DNA of 64,000 nucleotides from assembly GCF_001463905.1 (NCBI RefSeq), contig NZ_BBWR01000010.1, positions 62,001 to 126,000 of the forward strand, in the 5' to 3' direction. The translations under genes and the position numbers were made by a program. This DNA comes from Aureimonas frigidaquae (GTDB lineage Bacteria > Pseudomonadota > Alphaproteobacteria > Rhizobiales > Rhizobiaceae). How positions within the stretch are numbered: the stretch's first letter is position 1; every line of letters begins with the position of its first letter. The notes under the pieces were generated by a model. The model was not told where the DNA came from. It ran no database searches and saw only the letters and a list, made by a program, of their open reading frames with translations. Positions 16,258 to 25,358 of this stretch are shown in pieces.

Positions 16258-17463
16258 CTACTGCGTGACCAGGGGGCAGCCGCTCTCCTGAGCGGAGAGA
16301 TAGGCCTGGTCGCCCGGAATGGTCGCCAGTACCTTGTAATAATCCCAGGGCTTGGTGCTTTCCGAGGGCGCCTTCACCTCCATGAGATACATGTCGTAGA
16401 CCATGCGCCCATTGGGCAGCACCTTGCCGCCGCGCCCGAAGACGTCGTCCACCGGCATCTCGTGCAGGATCTTGGCGACGGCTTCCGTCTCGTCGGTACC
16501 GGCCTTGTCGATGGCCTTCAGATACTGCGTCACCGTCGAGTAGGTTCCGGCCTGGACCATGTTCGGCATGCGCTGCGTGCGCTCGAAGAAGCGCTGGGAG
16601 AATTCCCGGCTTTCATCGTCCCGGTCCCAGTAGAAGCCTTCCGTGAGCGTGATGCCCTGCGCGGCTTCCAGGCCCAGACCGTGCACTTCCGCCAGGGTGA
16701 AAAGCAGCGCGGCAAGTTTCTGCCCGCCCTGCACGATGCCGAATTCGGCCGCCTGCTTGACCGTGTTCGACGTGTCGAGCCCGGCATTCGCCATGCCGAT
16801 CACCTTGGCGCCCGATGCCTGCGCCTGCAGCAGGAAGGAGGAGAAGTCCGTGTTGGACAGGGGGTGCCGGACGGAGCCGACCACGGTGCCGCCATGCTCG
16901 GTCACGAATTTCGAAGTCTGGGATTCGAGCGAGTAGCCGAAGGCGTAATCGGCCGTCAGGAAGAACCAGGTGTCGCCGCCCTGTTCCACGAGCGCGCCGC
17001 CCGTGCCCACCGCCAAAGCGTGGGTATCGTAGGCCCAGTGGAAACCATAGGGGCTGCATTGTGCGCCGGTCAGCTCGGTCGTCGCCGGGCCGGTCGCCAT
17101 GGTGATCTTCTTCTTGTCCTTGGACAGGCCCTGCACCGCCAGCGCCACCGACGATGTCGTCAGCTCCATGATCGCATCGACCTGTTCGGTGTCGTACCAT
17201 TGCCGCGCAATGTTGGATGCGACGTCCGGCTTGTTCTGATGGTCGGCGGTGATCACCTCGATCCGCGCGCCGCCGACTTCGCCGCCGAAATCCTCGACAG
17301 CCATCTTGGCCGCCTCGAAGGACCAGCGCCCGCCGAAATCGGCATAGACGCCGGACTGATCGTTCAAAATGCCGATCTTCACGACATCGTCGGAGATCTG
17401 CGCCATGGCCGGCAGGGCGACGGCCGTCGACAAAGCTGCGGCAAGGACGGAAAGAGTTTTCAT
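16258..17463 (-). CDS. ABC transporter substrate-binding protein, LivK/amide-binding type
   Basis: This 401-residue periplasmic binding protein is the first gene of the liv operon. It has a clean signal peptide (MKTLSVLAAALSTAVALPAMAQ) and a type I periplasmic-binding fold starting 'VKIGILNDQSGVYADFGG'. The Leu/Ile/Val-binding superfamily pattern is clear, but the 'YADFGG...AAKMAVEDFGG' form is common in a rhizobial subgroup whose ligands are often not branched-chain amino acids. A GGGAGG ribosome-binding site lies before the ATG. The divergent LysR gene begins 280 bases away and probably controls the operon. The ligand is unknown. Confidence 0.88.
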   Translation of the reverse strand: MKTLSVLAAALSTAVALPAMAQISDDVVKIGILNDQSGVYADFGGRWSFEAAKMAVEDFGGEVGGARIEVITADHQNKPDVASNIARQWYDTEQVDAIMELTTSSVALAVQGLSKDKKKITMATGPATTELTGAQCSPYGFHWAYDTHALAVGTGGALVEQGGDTWFFLTADYAFGYSLESQTSKFVTEHGGTVVGSVRHPLSNTDFSSFLLQAQASGAKVIGMANAGLDTSNTVKQAAEFGIVQGGQKLAALLFTLAEVHGLGLEAAQGITLTEGFYWDRDDESREFSQRFFERTQRMPNMVQAGTYSTVTQYLKAIDKAGTDETEAVAKILHEMPVDDVFGRGGKVLPNGRMVYDMYLMEVKAPSESTKPWDYYKVLATIPGDQAYLSAQESGCPLVTQ

Positions 17464-17701
17464 GTGGCGACCTCCCAGGAACCGATCGAAACTCGGACAT
17501 GATTGGGGGAGGACACGCCAGGCGCAGCCTTGGCCTGCCGGCCGGCACGCACCTGATCGATCACCTCCCCGCGCCCGCCGCCGTTTCTGTGCCGGCCTGT
17601 CGGACGCATTTCCCGTCTGCCGCTCAAGGGCCGCATCGACGGGTGGTACAGAAAGGCTAGACCAGCCACAGGCGGTGCGAAATGGCGAATTCCGCACAGA
17701 T

Positions 17702-17721
17702 GCTGTACACATACGTACAGC
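17702..17721. promoter_or_regulatory. Inverted repeat GCTGTAC-N6-GTACAGC, probable LysR operator
   Basis: A perfect seven-base inverted repeat (17702-17708 and 17715-17721) is separated by ACATAC. A further GTAC half-site follows at 17728-17731. It lies in the divergent livK/lysR-type promoter region, just before the LysR-family start. LysR proteins typically bind dyads containing T-N11-A near their own promoter, so it is a good candidate for the autoregulatory site. Binding is inferred. Confidence 0.55.
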
Positions 17722-17742
17722 GGATTGTACGAAAGATACGCA

Positions 17743-18657
17743 GTGGCTGGCTTCGCCTGGGACGATCTCCAATACTTCCTTGCGGTTGCGCGCACCGGGC
17801 AGCTCAGCTCCGCCGCCCGCCGCCTGCGCAGCAATCACGTCACTGTGTCCCGGCGTATCGACCGGCTGGAACAGGCGCTGTCGATGCGGCTCTTCGAACG
17901 CTCCCCGCGCGGCTATACGCTGACCGCCATCGGCGAACGTCTCGTCGCCCATGCGGAGGCCATGGAAGCGAGCGCGGAAGGCCTGCATGAAACCCTCTCG
18001 GGCGAGCGCGCGGCGCCGCGGGGCGTGGTCCGGCTGTCGACGCCGGAAGGCTTCGGCAGCTTCTTCCTGTCACCCCGCCTGCCGGACTTCGCCGCGCGCA
18101 ATCCCGGCCTGTTGATCGAGTTCATGACCCTTCAGCAGATACTGTCCCTCTCGCGGCGGGAGGCGGACATCACCATCTCCCTTCACCCGCCGTCGAGCGG
18201 ACCCTACCGGATCGAGCGGATCGCCCGCTACCGGCTCCTGGTCTATGCCGCGCGCCGCTATCTCGACCGGCATCCCCCGCTGCGCACGCGTGAGGATGTC
18301 ATGGCCCATCCGCTGATCGGCTATATCGACGATATGATCTTTTCGCCGGGGCTCGACTATATCCGCGATATCCTGCCCGGCACGCGCGCCAGCTATCAAA
18401 GCTCGAGCATCATCGTGCAGCTTTCCGCCGGGCTAGCGGGCTACGGGATCACGATCCTTCCCTATTTCATCGGCTCCACCTATCCGGAGTTGGTGCCGGT
18501 ATTGCCGCAACAACTCTTCATCGAGCGCGAATACTGGATGTCCTGTCACGAACAGCTGGCCGACGCGCCGCGCATTCGCGTGCTGCAGGACTATCTGCGG
18601 CAAACCGCGCGCGATCACGACACCGCCTTCATGGCGCGAGCGATCATTCCGGATTGA
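17743..18657 (+). CDS. LysR-family transcriptional regulator
   Basis: This protein of about 304 residues has an N-terminal winged helix-turn-helix (WDDLQYFLAVARTGQLSSAA, then RRLRSNHVTVSRRIDRLEQA) and a C-terminal periplasmic-binding-like effector domain from about residue 90. The gene is divergent from livK. The GTG at 17743 is preferred since most relatives begin two to four residues before the F-x-W-D-D-L motif; a TTG at 17725 would add six residues and would place the inverted repeat immediately upstream. The 'VRLSTPEGFGSFFL' region fits LysR members of the subgroup related to GcvA/DsdC-like regulators. The ligand is unknown and probably relates to the transported compound. Confidence 0.85.
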   Translation: MAGFAWDDLQYFLAVARTGQLSSAARRLRSNHVTVSRRIDRLEQALSMRLFERSPRGYTLTAIGERLVAHAEAMEASAEGLHETLSGERAAPRGVVRLSTPEGFGSFFLSPRLPDFAARNPGLLIEFMTLQQILSLSRREADITISLHPPSSGPYRIERIARYRLLVYAARRYLDRHPPLRTREDVMAHPLIGYIDDMIFSPGLDYIRDILPGTRASYQSSSIIVQLSAGLAGYGITILPYFIGSTYPELVPVLPQQLFIEREYWMSCHEQLADAPRIRVLQDYLRQTARDHDTAFMARAIIPD

Positions 18658-18719
18658 TCGGCGCGCGCTTTTGCGCTTCGACTGTGTGAAACGCCAGCCG
18701 CCGATTCAAGATTGCCCCC

Positions 18720-19103
18720 ATGCTCAAGCCCATCGCGGTCCTGTTGACCTGCCAGCTCATCGGCGAAGCGCTCGCACGCGGCCTCGCCCTCCCGGTGCCC
18801 GGGCCGGTCATCGGCCTCGTCCTCCTGTTCCTCCTGCTCCTGTGGCGCGGCACAGTGGCGGACGGCATCCTCGATGCGCGCCCGCAGGGCATGCTGGGCG
18901 GAACGGCCGACCGGATCCTTGCCATGCTGGGCCTGCTCTTCGTGCCGGCAGGCGTCGGGCTGATCGATCACCTGGGCCTTGTGGAAAGCAACCTCCTGGG
19001 CTTTGGCGTGGTGCTCCTGGCGTCCGTCGTCGTCACGCTGACGGTTACCGTCCTGGCCTTTCTCGGCGTCGAACGGCTGATGCGGCGCGGGGAACGGTCA
19101 TGA
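18720..19103 (+). CDS. CidA/LrgA family holin-like membrane protein
   Basis: This 127-residue protein has four predicted helices. The opening 'QLIGEALARGLALPVPGPVIGLVLLFLLL' carries the LrgA/CidA signature (G-E-x-L-x-x-x-L-x-L-P-x-P-G-x-x-x-G). LrgA/LrgB pairs are linked to control of murein hydrolase activity and, more recently, to pyruvate or glycolate transport. It overlaps the next gene by four bases (ATGA at 19100-19103), the typical lrgA-lrgB arrangement. The function here is inferred from family. Confidence 0.87.
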   Translation: MLKPIAVLLTCQLIGEALARGLALPVPGPVIGLVLLFLLLLWRGTVADGILDARPQGMLGGTADRILAMLGLLFVPAGVGLIDHLGLVESNLLGFGVVLLASVVVTLTVTVLAFLGVERLMRRGERS

Positions 19104-19831
19104 CCGGCACGCCGACACCCTTCGAACTCTGGGCCTATCTGTCCGCGACGCCGCTGCTCTGGCTGACCGTCACCCTGGTGGCCTGGCTCGTGGCGGATGC
19201 GATTTCCATGCGCACCGGTCGGCACCCCATGGCCAATCCGGTGCTCATCGCCATCCTGATCCTCGGCGCGCTCCTCAGCCTCACCCGGACAAGCTACCGG
19301 ACCTATTTCGACGGGGCGCAGTTCGTCCACTTCCTGCTCGGCCCGGCAACGGTCTCCCTCGCCATCCCGCTCTACCGGGCGCGCAGCGTCATCGCGCGCA
19401 GCCTCGCGCCGCTCGCGGCGGCGCTGGTGGCCGGATCGGTCACGGCCATTTCAATGACGGTGCTCCTGTCACGGGCCTTCGACCTGCCGCGCACCGCCAT
19501 CCTGTCGCTGGCGCCCAAATCGGCGACGGCACCCGTCGCCATGGGCATATCGGAGGCGATCGGCGGCCAGCCGGCCCTGACGGCGGCCATGTGCATCCTG
19601 ACCGGCATCATCGGCGCGCTCCTGGTAACGCCGCTGATGAACGCCCTGCGCATCCGCAACTATGCCGCACGCGGCTTCGCCGTCGGCCTGACATCCCACG
19701 GGATCGGCACGGCGCGCGCCTTCAGCGTCGATTCGCTCGCCGGCGCCTTTGCGGGCATCGCCATGGGGCTCAATGCGCTGATGACGGCGCTCGTGCTGCC
19801 GGCGCTCCTGCGCTTCCTCATGCCCGATTGA
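19100..19831 (+). CDS. LrgB/CidB family membrane protein
   Basis: This 243-residue membrane protein has about seven helices. Family motifs include 'FDGAQFVHFLLGPATVSLAIPLYR', 'LAPKSATAPVAMGISEAIGG' and 'RGFAVGLTSHGIGTARAF', all hallmarks of LrgB. It is translationally coupled to the LrgA-like gene. Plant and bacterial relatives take part in glycolate/pyruvate export or lysis control. The substrate cannot be told from sequence. Confidence 0.9.
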   Translation: MTGTPTPFELWAYLSATPLLWLTVTLVAWLVADAISMRTGRHPMANPVLIAILILGALLSLTRTSYRTYFDGAQFVHFLLGPATVSLAIPLYRARSVIARSLAPLAAALVAGSVTAISMTVLLSRAFDLPRTAILSLAPKSATAPVAMGISEAIGGQPALTAAMCILTGIIGALLVTPLMNALRIRNYAARGFAVGLTSHGIGTARAFSVDSLAGAFAGIAMGLNALMTALVLPALLRFLMPD

Positions 19832-19838
19832 GCAGCCC

Positions 19839-20174
19839 TCAGTTCAGCCGGCCGGACAGGCAGCGCTCATAGGCGCGATCGGCCATGCGCTCGGCTGTCT
19901 GGCGCGTCATGAGGTGGGTGCCGAAGCCCTCGCCGCGGTCCGAATAGTCTTCCAGCGCGTTGTAATAGGTTTGCCGGGCGTAATTGTCGCAGCGTGCATT
20001 GCCGCGTTCGGGATAGGTCGCCACCTCTCCGTGGAAGACGGTCGCACCGCCCGCCGCCGTGCACCCCGCCATCAGTCCGGCAACGAGCGGCAACACCAGG
20101 GCAATACGAATGGGACGGGCCGGCACAGGCGCCGGTTTGCGATCTGCGCGCACAGGCGCCTCCTTCGGTTCCAT
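19839..20174 (-). CDS. Putative lipoprotein, hypothetical (111 aa)
   Basis: This is a small protein with a basic start, a hydrophobic stretch (IRIALVLPLVAGLMAGC) and a lipobox-like MAGC, so it is probably lipidated at that cysteine. The mature part is about 75 residues and contains 'CDNYARQTYYNALEDYSDRG' and 'MADRAYERCL', with a cysteine pair that could form a disulphide. No family is recognised. The start at 20174 puts the basic and hydrophobic parts in the usual lipoprotein spacing; longer in-frame starts exist. It is divergent from the small membrane protein at 20253. Confidence 0.6.
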   Translation of the reverse strand: MEPKEAPVRADRKPAPVPARPIRIALVLPLVAGLMAGCTAAGGATVFHGEVATYPERGNARCDNYARQTYYNALEDYSDRGEGFGTHLMTRQTAERMADRAYERCLSGRLN

Positions 20175-20252
20175 CTTCGCCCGCCGTTCATGGGCTGGCG
20201 CAAGCTTGAGATGGGAAGATAGCTCGCCAATCCACGCGGACGAGAGTGTATC

Positions 20253-20522
20253 ATGACCACTGCAGGCCATACCGAAACGCTGGTGACGACACGTTTCCGG
20301 ACGCTGGGCTATGTCGGGGCCCTGCTCTTCACCTTCTGCCCGCCCGTCTTCCTGTACGAGACCTACCAGATCTTCTACACGACCGCGATGGAGGACAATC
20401 CGCTGATCGGCCTTTTCGCCGCCGGCGCGCTCGTCCTTGCCTTCGCCAGCATCCCCCTGATGATCGTCGGCCGCAAGCAGCGCTACATGCTCGTGGAACA
20501 TGTGAGCCGGAACGCGGGCTGA
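20253..20522 (+). CDS. Hypothetical small membrane protein (89 aa)
   Basis: This is an 89-residue protein with two hydrophobic segments (about residues 18-35 and 50-73) and a short basic C-terminus (GRKQRYMLVEH). No family is recognised. It lies just before the META-domain gene, 68 bases apart and in the same direction. The two could be co-transcribed envelope genes, although the second has its own strong ribosome-binding site. Confidence 0.6.
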   Translation: MTTAGHTETLVTTRFRTLGYVGALLFTFCPPVFLYETYQIFYTTAMEDNPLIGLFAAGALVLAFASIPLMIVGRKQRYMLVEHVSRNAG

Positions 20523-20590
20523 CCACCGCCGTTGATCCTGCAACGGCCGGCCCGCACGGCCTGTCCGAGGATCGAAGGAGGAACGGACCC

Positions 20591-21028
20591 ATGGCTGGCA
20601 GCCTATCGCCCATCATCGTGGCGCTGACGCTCGGTCTGGCGGCGCCCCTGCCCGCCCTCGCTCAGGATGGAGACACGAGCGGCGCAGCCGCCCCGGTCGG
20701 CGCCTGGCTCGTCCAGACGATCGAAGGCGCGCCGACCGACGCAGGCGTCGAGACGACGCTCGTGATCACCCCCGGCGGCCGGGCCAGCGGCACGGGCGGA
20801 TGCAACCGCTTCAACGCGGAGGCGATGATCGACGGGGAGCAAATCCATTTCGGCCAGGCCATGGCAACCCGCATGGCCTGCCAGGAGGCGGCCATGCGGC
20901 AGGAAGCCGGATTCTTCGCCGCACTGTCGAACATCACCGCCTGGCGCGTCCTGGAAGATGGACGGCTTGAGCTCACCGATGCGGTGGGGCAAGCCGTCCT
21001 GACCCTGACACGCGGGCAGTCCGCCTAG
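20591..21028 (+). CDS. META domain-containing exported protein (HslJ-like)
   Basis: This 145-residue protein has a signal peptide (residues 1-24, ending PALAQ). A META fold follows, beginning 'GAWLVQTIEGAP' with the motif 'GRASGTGGCNRFNAEAMIDGEQIHFG', where G-x-G-G-C-N-x-F is the META-domain hallmark. A second cysteine in 'MACQEAAMRQE' may pair with it. E. coli HslJ, a META protein, is tied to novobiocin resistance and heat shock. The ribosome-binding site is strong (GAAGGAGG). It converges on phbB; the two stop codons overlap within 21025-21028. Confidence 0.83.
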   Translation: MAGSLSPIIVALTLGLAAPLPALAQDGDTSGAAAPVGAWLVQTIEGAPTDAGVETTLVITPGGRASGTGGCNRFNAEAMIDGEQIHFGQAMATRMACQEAAMRQEAGFFAALSNITAWRVLEDGRLELTDAVGQAVLTLTRGQSA

Positions 21029-21750
21029 GCGAAATACTGCCCGCCATTGATCGACAGGGTGGCGCCGGTCATGTACCCGGCCTCTTCCGCCGCCAGGAAC
21101 ACCACCGCGCGGCCGATCTCCTCCGGCGTGCCGAGCCGTCCGACAGGGATCTGCGGCAGGATCTGCCGCTCCAGCACCTCGGCCGGAATGCTCGCCACCA
21201 TCTCCGTCCCGATATAGCCGGGGCAGATCGCATTGACGGTGATTCCCTTGCGCGCGCCTTCCTGCGCCAGGGCCTTGGTCAGGCCGATGTCGCCTGCCTT
21301 GGCGGCACTGTAATTGACCTGACCGACCTGCCCCTTCTGGCCGTTGATCGACGAGATGTTGACGATCCGGCCGAAGCCGCGCTCCCGCATCCCGTCCCAG
21401 ACAAGGCGGCACATGTTGAAGACGCCGGTCAGGTTGGTGCCGATGACGGCGTTCCACTGCTCCGGCGTCATCTTGTGGAACATGGCATCGCGCGTGATGC
21501 CGGCATTGTTGACGAGCACATCGACCGGGCCGAGCGCCTCGGTGGCCTGTTTCAGCCCTTCCGCGCAGGCGGCGTAATCGCTGACGTCCCAACGGAAGCC
21601 CGGTATGCCCGTTTCGTCGCAGAAGCGGCGGGCGGCCTCCTCGTTGCCGCAGTAGTTCACGCCCACCTTAAATTTCGCATCGCGCAGCGCTATGGCGATG
21701 GCGGCGCCGATGCCGCGTGTACCGCCGGTCACGATTGCCGTTCTCTGCAT
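21025..21750 (-). CDS. phbB: Acetoacetyl-CoA reductase PhbB
   Basis: This 241-residue short-chain dehydrogenase has the cofactor motif VTGGTRGIGAAIA, NNAG at 81-84 and the catalytic set Ser in NISSING, Y147 and K151 (NYSAAKAG). The acetoacetyl-CoA reductase markers 'GFRWDVSDYA', 'GITRDAMFHKM' and 'NISSINGQKGQ(V/F)GQ' are present. It reduces acetoacetyl-CoA to (R)-3-hydroxybutyryl-CoA with NADPH for polyhydroxybutyrate. Its start has GGGAGGGAGAG upstream, and phbA lies 48 bases upstream on the same strand. Confidence 0.94.
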   Translation of the reverse strand: MQRTAIVTGGTRGIGAAIAIALRDAKFKVGVNYCGNEEAARRFCDETGIPGFRWDVSDYAACAEGLKQATEALGPVDVLVNNAGITRDAMFHKMTPEQWNAVIGTNLTGVFNMCRLVWDGMRERGFGRIVNISSINGQKGQVGQVNYSAAKAGDIGLTKALAQEGARKGITVNAICPGYIGTEMVASIPAEVLERQILPQIPVGRLGTPEEIGRAVVFLAAEEAGYMTGATLSINGGQYFA

Positions 21751-21798
21751 GCTCTCCCTCCCAGAAGACGTCTCACAACCCGCGGGCGTCTGCGCCCC

Positions 21799-22983
21799 TT
21801 ACATGGCCTCGAAGCACATGGCGATGCCCATGCCGCCGCCGATGCACAATGTCGCCAGGCCCTTGCGCGCGCCACGGCGCCGCATTTCGTGCAGGAGCGT
21901 GTTGGCCACGCGTGCGCCCGACGCGCCGACCGGGTGGCCGATCGCGATGGCGCCGCCATTCACATTCACGATCTCCGGGTTCCAGCCAAGTTCCTTGTTG
22001 ACGGCGCAGGCCTGTGCGGCGAACGCCTCGTTGGCCTCGACCAGGTCAAGATCCTGCAAGGACCATCCGGCCTTTTCCAGCGCCTTGCGGCTGGCCGGGA
22101 TGGGGCCCGAGCCCATGAGAGCCGGATCGACGCCCGCCGTCGCCCAGGAGGCGATCCGCGCCAGCGGGGTCAGGCCGCGCCGCACGGCCTCCTGCTCCGT
22201 CATGAGGACGAGGGCCGCCGCGCCGTCATTGATGCCCGACGCGTTGGCGGCCGTGACGGTTCCCTCCTTGTCGAAGGCGGGCCGCAGTTTCTGCACCTTC
22301 TCCAGCGTGGTGCCGGGCTTGATGTACTCATCCGCCTCCACGACCGTGTCGCCCTTGCGGCCCGTCACCGTCACGGGCGCGATCTCGTCCTTGAAACGGC
22401 CGGCTGCCTGAGCCGCTTCGGCCTTGTTCTGGGATGCGACGGCAAAACCGTCCTGCTCGTCACGGGTGATCTGCCACTGACGGGCCACGTTTTCGGCGGT
22501 GATGCCCATGTGATAGCCCTGGAAGGCGTCGATCAGGCCGTCCTTCAGCATCGTATCGACGAGCTTGAGGTCTCCCATCTTCTGGCCGCCGCGCAGATGC
22601 GCTGCATGCGGTGCCATGGACATGGATTCCTGCCCGCCCGCCACGATGACGGAGGCATCCCCCAGCGCGATCTGCTGCATGCCGAGCGCCACCGCGCGCA
22701 GGCCCGACCCGCAAAGCTGGTTGAGCGCCCAGGCGGTCGTCTCCTTGGGGCAGCCGGCCTTCATCGCGGCCTGGCGCGCGGGGTTCTGCCCCTCGCCGGC
22801 CTGCAGGATCTGGCCCAGGATGACTTCGTCGACCTCGTCCGGCGCAACACCGGCGCGCGCCAGCGCGGCCGATATGGCAGCGGCGCCCAGCACATGCGCC
22901 GGAACGTCGGCGAAGGCCCCGTTGAAGGCGCCGACGGGGGTTCGCGCCGCGCCGACAATGACGATGGAGGGGGAGGCACTCAT
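21799..22983 (-). CDS. phbA: Acetyl-CoA acetyltransferase PhbA (beta-ketothiolase)
   Basis: This 394-residue biosynthetic thiolase has the nucleophilic C91 in [11 protein letters not shown]350 in [10 protein letters not shown] and C380 in TLCIGGGMG, all in canonical positions. It condenses two acetyl-CoA to acetoacetyl-CoA, the first step of polyhydroxybutyrate synthesis, and feeds phbB directly downstream. The length equals that of ZrPhaA-type enzymes. Neither phaC synthase nor a phasin is in the window. Confidence 0.95.
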   Translation of the reverse strand: MSASPSIVIVGAARTPVGAFNGAFADVPAHVLGAAAISAALARAGVAPDEVDEVILGQILQAGEGQNPARQAAMKAGCPKETTAWALNQLCGSGLRAVALGMQQIALGDASVIVAGGQESMSMAPHAAHLRGGQKMGDLKLVDTMLKDGLIDAFQGYHMGITAENVARQWQITRDEQDGFAVASQNKAEAAQAAGRFKDEIAPVTVTGRKGDTVVEADEYIKPGTTLEKVQKLRPAFDKEGTVTAANASGINDGAAALVLMTEQEAVRRGLTPLARIASWATAGVDPALMGSGPIPASRKALEKAGWSLQDLDLVEANEAFAAQACAVNKELGWNPEIVNVNGGAIAIGHPVGASGARVANTLLHEMRRRGARKGLATLCIGGGMGIAMCFEAM

Positions 22984-23080
22984 GGATTCTCGCTTCCTTC
23001 TTATGTCTTGGGCGGCTGATCGCCTGGCGCATCAAAGCCTGTGGCCATGACTTTGTGAAGACCGTTCGCGCCGGCGCCCG

Positions 23081-23671
23081 TCAGAATGTGGGGGGCGTGC
23101 AGGCGCTGATCAATTCACACGGGTTCGGACCGACGCAACGGAACCGGTGCGGCCTTTTGCTTTCGAAGTAATAGGCATCGCCCGGGCCGAGGATCCGCCG
23201 CTCACCGTCCACGCTCACCTCGAGCCGGCCGGACAGGATGATGCCGCCTTCCTCCCCGTCATGGACAAGCGGGACCGTGCCCGTATCGGCGCCCGGCTCG
23301 TAGCGCTCGGACAGGATCTGCAGGCTGCGGCCGAACAGATCGCCCCCGACCTGCCGGTACGAGATGCCGCCCTTGCCGATCTCCACCAGCTCCTCGGCGC
23401 TGTAGAAGGCCTGCCGCTTGCCCTGCGGCTCGATGGCGAAGAACTCGGCAAGCCCGATCGGAATGCCGTCGAGTATGCGCTTCAACGCCCCGACCGACGG
23501 GTTGGTGCCGTTGGACTCGATCAGCGAGATCGTCGAATTGGTGACACCGGCCCGCCTGGCAAGCTGCCGCTGGGACAATTTATGCGCAAGCCGCAGGCTG
23601 CGCAGCCGACCACCAATATCCACATCCGCCACGCCGCTGTTCTCCCTGTTCGATATCGCGCAATTCTGCAT
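23081..23671 (-). CDS. XRE-family regulator with C-terminal cupin domain
   Basis: This 196-residue protein has an N-terminal helix-turn-helix (LRSLRLAHKLSQRQLARRAG, then VTNSTISLIESNGTNPSVGAL; residues 24-70) and a C-terminal cupin_2 domain with 'VPLVHDGEEGGIILSGRLEV' and 'GPGDAYYFESKRPHRFR'. This layout matches PuuR-type repressors that sense putrescine and control polyamine and beta-alanine catabolism. The divergent neighbour is an omega-amino acid aminotransferase, which fits that role. The start at 23671 is an ATG; an in-frame GTG follows within the first 20 residues. The ligand is inferred from the family. Confidence 0.85.
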   Translation of the reverse strand: MQNCAISNRENSGVADVDIGGRLRSLRLAHKLSQRQLARRAGVTNSTISLIESNGTNPSVGALKRILDGIPIGLAEFFAIEPQGKRQAFYSAEELVEIGKGGISYRQVGGDLFGRSLQILSERYEPGADTGTVPLVHDGEEGGIILSGRLEVSVDGERRILGPGDAYYFESKRPHRFRCVGPNPCELISACTPPTF

Positions 23672-23778
23672 GAACGCAGCGTTCTAGATCAAGGACTTGG
23701 CCGTCGGCAGAAAAGGCCTTGTTGCCGGGTCCGATCGGGGGTCTTGATGGGGGACACATCCTTGATCCGGAGCCTGCC

Positions 23779-25116
23779 ATGAACAGCCACACCCGCCCGA
23801 ACAGCCCGGCGCTCGACAGCTACTGGATGCCGTTCACCGCCAACCGGCAGTTCAAGGCCGCGCCCCGCATGCTCGTTTCGGCAGAGGGTATGCATTACAC
23901 GAGCCAGGACGGGCAGCGCGTGCTGGACGGCACGGCGGGCCTGTGGTGCGTCAATGCCGGGCATGGCCGCCGTTCGATCGCCGCGGCGGTGGAGCGCCAG
24001 CTCGCCACCCTGGATTACGCGCCTTCCTTCCAGATGGGTCATCCGATCGCCTTCGCCTTTGCCGAGCGGCTGGCGGAGATCGCCCCCGGCCTGGGCGACG
24101 AGCGGCTCGACCGCATCTTCTTCACCGGCTCGGGCTCCGAATCGGTCGATACGGCGCTCAAGATCGCCATCGCCTATCAGCGCGCCATCGGCCAGGGCAC
24201 CCGCAACCGGGTGATCGGGCGTGAGCGCGGCTACCATGGCGTCGGCTTCGGCGGCATCTCCGTCGGCGGCCTCGTCAACAACCGCCGCGTCTTTCCGCAG
24301 CTGCCGGGAACGGACCATCTGCGCCACACGCACGACCCGGCCCGCAACGCCTTCGTCAAGGGCGTGCCGGAGCATGGCGCGGAGCTGGCCGACGATCTGG
24401 AGCGGCTCGTCGCCCTGCATGGGGCGGAAACCATCGCCGCCTGCATCGTCGAGCCGGTGGCCGGCTCGACGGGCGTCCTGATCCCGCCGCGCGGCTACCT
24501 GCAGCGCCTGCGCGATATCTGCACGCGCCACGGCATCCTGCTCATCTTCGACGAGGTCATCACCGGCTTTGGCCGCCTCGGAACGCCCTTCGCCACGGAT
24601 TATTTCGGCGTCCTTCCCGATATCGTCACCACGGCCAAGGGCCTGACCAACGGCAATATCCCGATGGGCGCCGTCTTCTGCGGGCGGCATGTCCATGACG
24701 GGCTGATGCAGGGCCCCGACGCCCAGATCGAGTTGTTCCACGGCTATACCTATTCGGGCCATCCGGTGGGCTGCGCCGCCGGTATCGCCACTCTGGACAT
24801 CTATGCGCAGGAAGGGCTCCTGACCCGCGGCGCGGAACTTGCCGATCACTGGGCCGATGCCATGCACGGGCTCAAGGATGCACCCGGCGTCGTCGACATC
24901 CGCACGATCGGGCTCGTCGCCGGAATCGAGCTGGCGCCCGTGGACGGCAAGCCCGGCAAGCGCGCCTATGATGTCTTCGTGGACTGCTTCGAGAAGGGAC
25001 TGCTCATCCGCGTGACGGGCGACATCATCGCCCTGTCCCCGCCGCTGATCGTATCGCGCGATCAGATCGACGAAATGGTGTCGATGCTGGGTGATTCCCT
25101 GCGCCGGAACCCTTGA
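23779..25116 (+). CDS. Omega-amino acid:pyruvate (beta-alanine) aminotransferase
   Basis: This 445-residue class III PLP aminotransferase has 'YWMPFTANRQFKAAPRMLVS' near the start, the diagnostic N-terminus of omega-amino acid:pyruvate transaminases, then DGTAGLWCVNAGHGR. The PLP lysine is K287 (TTAKGLTNG) and the cofactor Asp is in LIFDEVITGFGR. It would transfer the amino group of beta-alanine, GABA or similar amines to pyruvate, giving alanine and a semialdehyde. No matching semialdehyde dehydrogenase is beside it. GGAG precedes the ATG at 23779. The divergent XRE-cupin gene is the probable regulator. Confidence 0.88.
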   Translation: MNSHTRPNSPALDSYWMPFTANRQFKAAPRMLVSAEGMHYTSQDGQRVLDGTAGLWCVNAGHGRRSIAAAVERQLATLDYAPSFQMGHPIAFAFAERLAEIAPGLGDERLDRIFFTGSGSESVDTALKIAIAYQRAIGQGTRNRVIGRERGYHGVGFGGISVGGLVNNRRVFPQLPGTDHLRHTHDPARNAFVKGVPEHGAELADDLERLVALHGAETIAACIVEPVAGSTGVLIPPRGYLQRLRDICTRHGILLIFDEVITGFGRLGTPFATDYFGVLPDIVTTAKGLTNGNIPMGAVFCGRHVHDGLMQGPDAQIELFHGYTYSGHPVGCAAGIATLDIYAQEGLLTRGAELADHWADAMHGLKDAPGVVDIRTIGLVAGIELAPVDGKPGKRAYDVFVDCFEKGLLIRVTGDIIALSPPLIVSRDQIDEMVSMLGDSLRRNP

Positions 25117-25358
25117 GCGCCTCCGCGCTGAAGGAGCTTTGAACCTCGACGCGCCGGCGCTGCATGCGCCGCGCTTCGCCCCCCGCGTGCCGTGCACAAA
25201 CTGCGCCGCCCGTTTCGGCCATCACGATTGGTTCGCAGCCCGGCCACCGTCGAAGGTTTGGATTGCGGACAGCGGCGTGCTTATGTTCTTTTAGGCGGTG
25301 CAGCATTCGCCCGCAGAGGCGAAGCCGCACGGAGGCGACACGCTTTGGGGAGTGAGGC

